This document shows positions 57,901-64,000 of a stretch of 64,000 nt of DNA, piece after piece. Origin of the DNA: Schistosoma mansoni (Eukaryota; Platyhelminthes; Trematoda; Strigeidida; Schistosomatidae). How positions within the stretch are numbered: the stretch's first letter is position 1; every line of letters begins with the position of its first letter. Location: positions 620,001-684,000 of the forward strand of contig NC_031502.1 in assembly GCF_000237925.1 (NCBI RefSeq). The letters run 5' to 3'. The notes under the pieces are model-generated. The model was not told the DNA's origin and did not search any database. It saw nothing but the letters and a program-made list of their open reading frames with translations. Position numbers and translations under genes: made by a program.

Positions 57901-60668
57901 CATGAATCAATTGAAGGTAGACCACCATGAAAAACGTGGAAGCACTGGATGCCCTATTGTGGGACTCCTCAGCAATGGGCATCCATGGTTCCGCCTCGCG
58001 AGATTAAAACCCAGGACCTATCAGTTTCATGGGTGAGCGCTTAACCACTTGACCACTGATCCGGCGTCTAATGGTGTTAATAGGATGAAACGGCCGTCCA
58101 ATGCTTCCAAGTTTTCCATGGTGGTCCAGCTTCAATTGATTCACGATCTGAACTATCATTATTATTATTATTAATAGCTTTATTCAATATTATATTTTGA
58201 TACAATATAAAATTCTCAGAACGAGTTATTTCAACAAGTTTATTTTACAAGAAACAAAAAAGGTAAAGAAAAAGGTCTGAATCTGTTCAACTTTTCAAAT
58301 TAGAGACACGTTCAAGAATACAGGTTATTGATTAGGTTAACTCTAATTAACTGTTCGTCACAGAGTATATTTACTAGGTAAGGTATCATAGAACTTTTGT
58401 ACCTTTGCTTGTGTGTATAGGTTTTAATGTATTGACGTCTCGTTCTAGCAGAAGATATACAAGGAGAAAGAAGTTTGCAGTACTTCAAATACCTATCCAC
58501 ATACATATTAATAATGACTTCAAAAGATTCACCACACACCTCGCAAATTGCCTTCAGCACTCTCCACAATACAGCAAAGTTTTTTCTCAAAAGCCCGGAA
58601 AAGAATAATGGAGAATAGTAAAAAATAATAGGTAATATACAGGAGTTGACAAATTGTAAGAGAAAATGTCGTGTAATCTCAAAGGCACGCAGCCTCGTTA
58701 TGTAGTAAGTCAGACGGAAAACTTTCTTTGATAACAGCAAAACATGAGAAGACCAAAAGAGATCAGAGGAAAAGGTAACACTAAGATAATTGACCTTCGA
58801 CACTGTGTTTATCAAAGAGTCTCTAATGGAACAAGCATTATGAGATCGCAACATGGTGTTTAGGTGCAGTTCATGTCTTAGGCTAAAGTTAACAGCTTGA
58901 CATTTAGATGGATTAAGTATGAGACCATTAACAACATGACATAAAATACACAATTAGTTTAAGGACGAAAACGGGGAGAATATAATGTATGAATGACCTT
59001 TGAGCGACCCCACAGCGATCTTCAGAATGTCCACTTACTTACTATAACTAAATGAGGGTTATAGAGCAATGTGATGAATTACAACTATGATATACAGTTG
59101 ATGGTTAAGGATAGGAATTAGATTTATGGTTTTCATCACGAACTGACATCAGCTATAAAGCCAAAACGCTATTTATCCAAATGGATGTAATCTATGACTT
59201 ATTATCTTATATCTGATTGATTTGTCCATCAATTATAGTCTTGCCAAGAAAACTTTTATTTCCATTCTATTGAGAGATATTCAGATGTTTTACAAATTAG
59301 ACAATAATCCAAACGGAACTGAACATGTCATATACAATCTATGTCTAACAGATTGTTTATAACTTTCAGATATCAAATAGCATGTAAGATCATACAATTT
59401 TGTGATTTTACGATGAGATCGATTAGTATGATCTAGTCAACTAATATGGAATAGAAAGTTTAGTAATGATTTCATCGATAGTTTCCATTCTTTCCAAGGA
59501 TTCGTCGAAGTTCGAATGCTTTGTAGTATACCTTTCTTACTACCTCCTGAATTTGTATATGTTTAAATCTATTCTGCTCTTTGATTAGCTTACTTAACAA
59601 ACAAACAGTCACATTTTGGTCAGCAATAATTTAGCGATATTTCTATGTATTTTATCCCCATGCTTGTATGAATATGTAGGATTGATCACATGTTATAGCC
59701 CACGCATATACTTATCTTATTTGTTTAAAACGATTGATGACCCATTCGTATGTCTTTATATATATATAGGCTTGTTGAATTCTGTTAATTAATTTACATT
59801 CATATTTGTACTCACTATCTTGTTTTCTCGTCAGCTAGTTTATTCGTCAACTCACATCTCGCATCTTATGCTTGTTGATCGTTTGATCTGTACTATGTTA
59901 ACATAAACTGTTACAACAACTTCGTATTGTCTAATGGAAATTATAGACCTTGGGGAATTGTGGCAATAGCTCTGAACGGTTCGTAATTTCAATGGTTTTT
60001 CTTATTATCTCTTTAACTATAATTCAGTGAATCGGTGACTTAAGCACTAGGTTGATCAAATTTTAGACAAGATGTTATTTCTTATTTCAAACTTTTACAA
60101 AATAATCACCACTTTAAGCCTAGTGTTTGTCAGTATTGAGTTGTGGAGATTGCTGAGTTTAGATTGATATCATTAATGAATCAATGTTAGAGCACCATTG
60201 AGAACTTGGAAGTGCTGGGTGGCCGTTTCATCCCAATATGAGACTCCTCAGCAGTGTGCATATGCGATCCCTCACGCGGGACTAGAATCTAGGACCTTCG
60301 GTCTCGCGCTCGAACGCCTAGCCTGTAGACCACTGATACAGTGTTCAACGGTGCTAATGTCTAAGTTCAACCAATCCACGATACTGAGCGACCGTCCCAT
60401 ACTATGACGAAAAGGCCGTTCAGTGCTTCCAGGTTTTCACTGGTAGTTTAGCATTCCTCCATTCATGATATCAATCGAAACCTAGTGTTTGTATTCCTCT
60501 ACCGAGTCACATTAATCAGAGAATGGCTATAAATATAAGTAAAATTGTAGTGTTATTTTCATCATTATTACTCACTTTGTCAACTTCCCATTCACTATCA
60601 TGATCTGGATTTATTTGATTCACTTCTAGACGTATCTTGTAAATTGGACCGATATTTCCGAGTAAAAT
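45904..60668 (-). CDS. PLAT (LH2) repeat protein, LOXHD1-like, internal to 3' exons
   Basis: Six minus-strand exons with matching phases: 60668-60576, 57521-57141, 53738-53569, 53237-53200, 48197-48111 and 45951-45904. The first ends a PLAT repeat (L-G-N-I-G-P-I-Y-K-I-R-L-E-V ... W-E-V-D-K). The second starts with the following linker strand, carries a 30-residue Glu/Gln/Gly-rich insert, then a new repeat with Y-I-C-L-I-G-Q-Y-G-D-S-G-R-R-L-L. The third continues it (S-A-Y-L-G-E-V-T-S). PLAT domains bind membranes or proteins; animal LOXHD1 is a string of them. The last three exons are short (38, 87, 48 nt) and acidic, and are joined by phase only. Upstream exons must lie past 64 kb. The introns carry most of the window's hammerhead SINEs and three of the N gaps. 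Confidence 0.6.
46076..46603 (-). repeat. Dispersed AAAT-tailed repeat, long copy
   Basis: Third copy of the family at 3546 and 9508, about 530 bp, same 5' limit as 9508-10031 (GCCCCCAAATGCCC on the minus strand). The shared 5' end suggests full length. Confidence 0.7.
47340..47640. repeat. Family A head-to-head SINE composite
   Basis: A minus-oriented ribozyme half (to about 47480) is followed by a plus-oriented tRNA-like and ribozyme half that ends CATCCATCTTT. In the left hammerhead the core is CTAACAA, and in the right one CTGAAGA with a GATGAAGC strand, so neither should cleave. The junction lies inside the tRNA-like region. Confidence 0.75.
48416..48495 (-). repeat. Family A SINE ribozyme fragment
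   Basis: Hammerhead region only. The core reads CTGACAA instead of CTGACGA; stem II and GAAA are intact. Predicted inactive. Confidence 0.7.
48754..49108. repeat. Family A SINE composite abutting a large palindrome
   Basis: Holds the family A tail (48754-48890), a minus ribozyme half, then a plus-oriented tRNA-like part with A box TGGCCTAGTGG (48991) and B box GGGTTCGAG. A second ribozyme start (CCAGCTAAAGAGTCCC) is cut off at 49108 where the palindrome begins. Confidence 0.7.
49109..50287. repeat. 1.2-kb near-perfect palindrome with internal N gap
   Basis: Inverted arms from 49109 to 49819 and 49829 to 50287 around a 9-nt loop (49820-49828). The inner 100 bp or so of each arm match almost perfectly; outer parts match with small differences. 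The left arm includes the N gap 49296-49495, which accounts for most of its extra length. No ORF or known terminal motif was found; it could be a fold-back element or a failed assembly of two strands. Confidence 0.8.
50510..50675 (-). repeat. Degenerate family A SINE
   Basis: Recognisable from GGACTCGAAACCAGAACC (B-box region) and the CTCTAGCTGGATG stem I strand, but the hammerhead core is lost. Confidence 0.6.
50995..51094. repeat. Family A composite interrupted by an N gap
   Basis: A short minus-oriented tail joins a plus-oriented region starting after the B box and reaching a hammerhead start (CCAGCTGACGAGTCCC, then GAGTGAAAC) that runs into the gap 51095-51294. Confidence 0.7.
51295..51420. 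repeat. Family B inverted composite with short spacer
   Basis: GAAAGCGTGAGTCAATTGAAG (minus-oriented tail) is followed from about 51331 by the plus-oriented ribozyme end (AGGACGAAACGG) and tail, giving a hairpin-forming unit. The left side is the N gap. Confidence 0.7.
51421..51680. repeat. Family A tail and short inverted ribozyme scrap
   Basis: Contains both orientations of the family A tail (AATACTAAATGAATTTAT and ACTTGGTATTGTTTACTTGAA) and a 70-bp foldback ending CACTGCTAGCCACTC. 51681-52620 has nothing recognised. Confidence 0.6.
52626..52795 (-). repeat. Family B SINE with consensus hammerhead, cut by an N gap
   Basis: The tail and ribozyme are present; past the ribozyme the sequence changes to unrelated DNA. 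The block 52736-52793 (starting GGGACTCCTCAGCAG) recurs after the N gap 52796-52995, at 52996-53053. Confidence 0.8.
52707..52752 (-). ncRNA. Hammerhead ribozyme, best match in the window
   Basis: Minus strand: stem I GCACTG/CAGTGC (6 bp), core CTGAGGA, stem II GTCC/GGAC with a CATAATA loop, GAAA, stem III ACGGCCGT, and GTC as cleavage triplet. Every core base matches the hammerhead consensus. Stem III is an 8-nt palindrome, so it is weak in cis but strong between two copies. Confidence 0.8.
54459..54919 (+). repeat. Solo-LTR-like sequence
   Basis: Starts TGTTATATCC and ends TTAACA; homologous along its length to the LTR at 24602-25015 (shared GGTGTTCTGGACTTGAC and TACAAATGTTATTTCC motifs). 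No internal region remains. Confidence 0.6.
55104..55540 (+). repeat. Second solo-LTR-like sequence
   Basis: Same family as 54459-54919 and in the same orientation, about 185 bp downstream of it. The 3' end is unclear. The pair could be the LTRs of one element that lost its interior, or two solo LTRs. Confidence 0.55.
55774..56515 (-). pseudogene. RTE-like LINE 3' fragment, recent
   Basis: Minus strand: L-L-Y-G-S-E-T-W-P-I-R at about 56490, I-S-W-D-H-R-V-S-N-E-D-V, then a 3' UTR ending in a (TGAC)n tail at 55775-55797. Nearly identical to 33975-34622 in SF1 intron 5. 5' truncated. Confidence 0.8.
56650..56810. repeat. Degenerate family B foldback
   Basis: A tail-like left arm and a plus-oriented ribozyme remnant (CTAAGGAGTCCCATACTAAGATGAAAC). 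Core and stems are decayed. Confidence 0.6.
56860..57092. repeat. Family B composite: minus tail joined to a near-complete plus unit
   Basis: The left arm is a minus-oriented tail reaching into stem III (56923 or so). From 56928 a plus-oriented A box (CGGCTCAGTGG), B box (GGTTCGAATCT) and ribozyme follow. The ribozyme core is CTGAGGA with GAAA, but stem II has CTCC opposite GGAC and the cleavage triplet is GTT, so activity should be poor. Confidence 0.75.
57620..57830 (-). repeat. Family A SINE with 14-bp target duplication
   Basis: Flanked by TTATTATTAGTATT at 57606-57619 and 57831-57844. Minus-strand hammerhead at 57697-57654: CTGACGA, GTCC/GGAC, GAAA, AC-GCGC-GT and GTC are all intact, but AAA separates the cleavage site from the CTGG strand of stem I. 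The tRNA-like region is deleted. Confidence 0.75.
57855..58150. repeat. Family B head-to-head composite
   Basis: A minus-oriented unit with a deletion through the ribozyme, then a plus-oriented 3' half starting in stem II (TAGGATGAAACGGCC) near 58082. Flanked by ATT microsatellite on both sides, so a target duplication cannot be judged. Confidence 0.7.
58158..58955 (-). pseudogene. Non-LTR retrotransposon C-terminal RT, 5' truncated
   Basis: A 213-codon open frame (58953-58312) covers the RT thumb and C-terminus: G-L-I-L-N-P-S-K-C-Q-A-V, Y-L-S-V-T-F-S-S-D, S-C-I-L-P-I-I-F-Y. The frame is intact, then a 3' UTR ends in (AAT)n near 58160. The type resembles CR1/SR1-group LINEs, distinct from the RTE copies. 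The catalytic RT core and endonuclease are absent. Confidence 0.7.
58973..59245. mobile_element. Merlin-type MITE
   Basis: The right end (CCATCAATTATAGTCTTGCC) and left end (GGGAGAATATAATGTATGAA) are diverged inverted copies of the Merlin terminus. Shares TTCATCACGAACTGACATCAG with 14618-14898. The next 870 bp (59246-60118) show nothing recognisable. Confidence 0.5.
60131..60480. repeat. Family B head-to-head composite with 12-bp target duplication
   Basis: CCTAGTGTTTGT occurs at 60119-60130 and 60481-60492. Between them a minus-oriented unit (ribozyme site mutated to ACC) meets a plus-oriented 3' half that begins at GTCCCATAC, in stem II, near 60393. Confidence 0.8.
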
Positions 60669-60784
60669 CTATCAAAATAAATACATGATATTATATTGTA
60701 ATTTTTTTGATTTACTAAGTTATGAAACAAGTAATTGGTAGAATTGTAGATGGTTTCTTTCTAAAATGAGACTTTAATTGATCC

Positions 60785-61890
60785 CAGTGATATGCTTGAG
60801 CTAATTCGATCTCTAGGTAAACGAACGAAGGTCAATGGCACAGTGACACGATAGGCTAATCTAATCCGTTGTCCCAGGCCCCGCTAACTAGAGGAAGAAG
60901 TCCAAGACGAAGTAGGGGAATATATATTCCGTAAGCAGCCGAGTGCAAGCAAATCATAAGGGGAAAAACTCAAACGTATATATACAGCAATAAAATGTCC
61001 CTGGGTAGCATTACAAAATAGCACACTCAAAGATACAAAAGGCCAATAGCATTTAAGATATTTTACAAGTGGGAAATACGACTTGAAGAGCGCCTTTGGT
61101 GCGAAAACAAAGAAATTCAAATTTTCAAAATAAAATTACAAAATTAAGTCATTTACCAAGTAAGTTCAGGGGATTTGACATCCCCAACACCCAGCTTTCA
61201 AATTAGTTAAAGAATTAATTTTAATCCACACTTACCATGTGTACGATCTATAACCTGAATATTACTTCGAATGTATAAGTTTTCTGTACTTCTAGTATAC
61301 TACGAATCAAATTTGTGATTATATCAGGGTTCATTCATGACATTATCTGTTTATGTTAAGCGATGTATATATGCCTGGTTGAACTTCAACCGCTGTCTGC
61401 TCTTATGAAGATACTAAGGTGGTCAAGATAAAGAATAGCCTTTGTTTGAAGGAGAGATTATAATTTTATCTTATGAAATACGTTATTTTGATACAACATT
61501 TATAATAGTAGTTTTATTAGTCATTTAGTAATCTCCATGATTATCTTAAGTTTATCACTATGAAATAACACTCGTATTTCTCCTTTACACTAATGAGACA
61601 CTAAATTGTCTAAGACGAACAGTGAACAGTTTATTTGAGTATCTGATTCATTCACTCATTAGTAGATTCCTAGCTATCACTATTCTAGTAGGCATCAATA
61701 TCAACTCAAATCCAGAACACATGATTCACTTGAAGAGTACATGTATCAGCCAATAATCGACAATCAACGAATAAGTAAGTACAATGATAGGGTAGTATAT
61801 GTGGCACATCAATAACTTGTCAGATTATCATATACCAATTTGTCTAGAAAAAACAACCAACACATACACTACGCATTCGTCTACAAAGTG
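60785..61890. other. No gene recognised
   Basis: AT-rich, presumably intronic to the PLAT gene. A short minus-strand frame at 61120-60884 is hydrophobic but has no domain. Confidence 0.4.
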
Positions 61891-62178
61891 ATACCCCCTA
61901 AAGTTGTATCTAGTAAGGATGCGAAGAAAGCCTCGAAGGTTAAGCTGACGAAGGTTGATAAGAAGAAGAAGAGGAGGAGGAAAAAGAGTTATACTATTTA
62001 CATCTATAAAGTTCTTCGTCAAGTTCATCCTGACACTTGTATCTCATCGAAGGCAATGTCGATCATGAACTCACTTGCGAACGATATCTTTGAGCGAATT
62101 GCTGTGTAAGCCATCCGACTATCTCACTACAACAAGAAGTTGACAATTTCAAGCCGAGAAGTGCAGACAGCAGCTCGA
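61891..62178 (+). pseudogene. Histone H2B pseudogene
   Basis: 96 codons of H2B can be read in one frame. The [12 protein letters not shown] tail is followed by [18 protein letters not shown] and [10 protein letters not shown]. The usual start ATG is ATA (61891-61893). After E-R-I-A-V an in-frame TAA (62107-62109) replaces what should be the Glu codon of the alpha-C start, and reading then resumes as R-L-S-H-Y-N-K-K and S-S-R-E-V-Q-T-A-A-R. The last 30 residues or so are lost. H2B would package DNA; this copy cannot. Confidence 0.9.
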
Positions 62179-62429
62179 ATAAATCGTTAATTCATATTAG
62201 CTTGGTTAATTATTTCTTCCAGCAATTCTATTTCCTGATACTTTTTATACTGAAAGTTAGTTTCTAATTCTTTGAAGATTTAGTTTTGTTCAATCATCGC
62301 AGTCAAATAAATCAATAATCACAAACATTTAATTTTTATTTGACCAATTGTTCCTTGTATAAAACAAATTTTACTTATGTGTTCTATTACAAGTCATTTA
62401 TTTTTTTGATAAACATATATGTATGTTAT

Positions 62430-62935
62430 AAGCAAGAATGGATAGTGGCTAGCAGTGGAATCCAGGACGCGTTTCATCCTATTTGGGACTCGTCAGCTGG
62501 ATGTACCAGCATCTCAGAGTTGATGTTCACTACGGAGCTCGAACCCAGTACCGTTCGCTTCAACGCCATCGCGTTATCTACTCAGCTACTGAGTTCTGAT
62601 AACCACTTGCTTGTGCAATGGGGTGACGTTTAAATTCACTTGGTATTATTTGTTTGAATCTTCCCATTGCTGTTTAGGACTGAAATTGGTCAGTCTCTTA
62701 TTGATATATGTACATCCTGTGGAGATTGCCTCGATATTGCCCTAATTCTCAAGTATCATAAGTAAACATGGATAGTGGCTAGCATTTGAAGTGAACGGTA
62801 CTGGATTCAAATCACGGAGTAAACATCAACTCTACAATGCAAGTACATTTAGCTGACGAGTCCCAAATATGATGAAACGCGTGTCCTAGATTCCACTACT
62901 AGCCACTATCCATCTTTGTTTATTATTTCTTATTT
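62430..62935. repeat. Family A cluster: one near-complete unit plus inverted composite
   Basis: A minus-oriented unit at 62430-62640 has B and A boxes and a hammerhead with stem I CCAG/CTGG directly joined (GTCCTGG), but GGAT in stem II and a 6-nt palindromic stem III (ACGCGT). A plus-oriented tail leads to a foldback (62765-62935) with a plus ribozyme: CTGACGA, GATGAAAC, GTCCTAG. Confidence 0.8.
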
Positions 62936-63150
62936 CCGTCTAATTTTTTTAATTATAAGATTTCCAGTTTAGTACATTTTGTTCTGGTCACAGAATCATT
63001 TTTCCTAGTTTAGAAATCAATTCACATACAACACTGGTAAGGAAAATCATTGAATCATTAATACTTGTCTTTTTCATGACCACCTAGTTCATTATAGCTA
63101 ATTAATATGAAATTTTTAATGTATACTTGTTTAATATTTTTATTCATCGG

Positions 63151-63666
63151 TGTTATATCCCGTGGAGATTTATGAATGGTAACTTTGAGAACTATTTACA
63201 GACCAATATGATATGTATATTTCCTATTGTATATTAGCTATGTAACTTAACTATTCATATTCGTGTCCCTCTTATTACAAGCTTTATTTTGACCCATAGA
63301 CTATTATCATACGATTTACCATTCCTGAGTTATTCCCAGTCCATTAATTACTGCCTCCCACATTCACAGTCACATTTGGTCAAATATTGTACAAATGTTA
63401 TTTTCTATTTTATGGTACGATGTGGTCAGTTTGTTTGGTATATAAACCCAGTATGTTTGTGAATAATGATTGATATTGCAGAGGCTGTTATTGGTGTTCT
63501 GGACTTCACTGGTTGGGCTAGGCAGAAAGCAGAACTGATAAGCATTCAAGAATGCTTATACGGCTTTTGTGTATCATTGGGCGATCAATAAATCGATTGC
63601 TCTCTGATAGGCGGTCTTATCACTCATATATTAAACAGGACACTTACACACTCACTCGATATAACA
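63151..63666 (+). repeat. Solo-LTR-like sequence
   Basis: Starts TGTTATATCCC and ends CGATATAACA, about 516 bp, homologous to 24602-25015 with an extra 90 bp or so near the 3' end. No matching target duplication. Confidence 0.6.
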
Positions 63667-63756
63667 ATTGATCAAAATTGTTATTTTCAATTTATATTAA
63701 CCGCCCTTTCGTATTGATTAATTAAAACAATAACATTACTTAACAATTAATCAATT

Positions 63757-63972
63757 TTCATAGTTGAAATCATGAGTCATTTGAAGCTAGACCACCATCG
63801 AAAACCTGGAAGCACTGGACGGCCGTTTCGTCCTGTTATGGGACTCCTCAATAGTGCGCATCCACGAACCCACACTCGCGAGATTCGAACCCATGACCTA
63901 CCAGTCTCGCGCCAGAGCACTTAACCGATAGACCACTGAGCCGGCATCCAACGGTGTTAATGTCTAACTTCA
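63757..63972 (-). repeat. Single family B SINE with 12-bp target duplication
   Basis: Flanked by AATTAATCAATT at 63745-63756 and 63973-63984. Minus strand: 5' end TTGAAGTTAGAC, A box, B box, hammerhead (63857-63812; core TTGAGGA, so one core C is lost), tail ending GATTTCAACTATGAAA. Because of the duplication it gives one clear pair of element boundaries. Confidence 0.85.
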
Positions 63973-64000
63973 AATTAATCAATTATTCATTTGGGTAAAT

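Noticed and set aside
1-64000. CRISPR arrays, operons or bacterial features
   Set aside because: No regularly spaced repeats; introns and eukaryotic families exclude a prokaryotic source.

Overview
The window looks like a blood-fluke (Schistosoma or close relative) genome scaffold. It has AT-rich spacers, split genes with very small 5' introns, hammerhead-ribozyme SINEs of the Smalpha type, a CsRn1/Boudicca-like Ty3/Gypsy element, RTE/SR2-like LINE remnants, a Merlin transposon and five 200-base N gaps. The species is not determined.

Layout. At 0.8-2.0 kb is the 5' part of dynactin subunit 6 (DCTN6, minus; its last exon lies outside the window). At 7.1-13.3 kb is a complete three-exon XPC/Rad4 DNA-repair gene (minus). 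At 16.5-22.1 kb is an intact LTR retrotransposon with identical LTRs and a 4-bp target duplication, inserted into an older BEL/Pao remnant. From 23 to 31.7 kb there are only degraded retroelements and one rearranged LTR element. At 31.7-40.8 kb is a complete nine-exon splicing factor 1 gene (SF1/branch-point binding protein, plus). From 42.5 to 60.7 kb lie dispersed minus-strand exons of a PLAT-repeat (LOXHD1-like) gene, with introns crowded by hammerhead SINEs. At 61.9 kb is a dead histone H2B copy. SF1 and the PLAT gene are convergent.

The host genes (a dynein-dynactin subunit, a nucleotide-excision repair factor, a splicing factor and a PLAT protein) do not form a pathway. The mobile fraction is the notable part. 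(1) The Gypsy element carries a textbook -1 frameshift signal at the gag-pol junction: a GGGAAAC slippery site, a 7-nt spacer, a 10-bp stem and a possible pseudoknot. (2) Two tRNA-derived SINE families (called A and B here) each carry an embedded hammerhead with a palindromic stem III. Several copies are inverted composites whose two outer ends are both element 3' ends; two are bounded by clean 12-16 bp target duplications, so the composite appears to have integrated as one unit. All calls come from reading the sequence; no database search was run.
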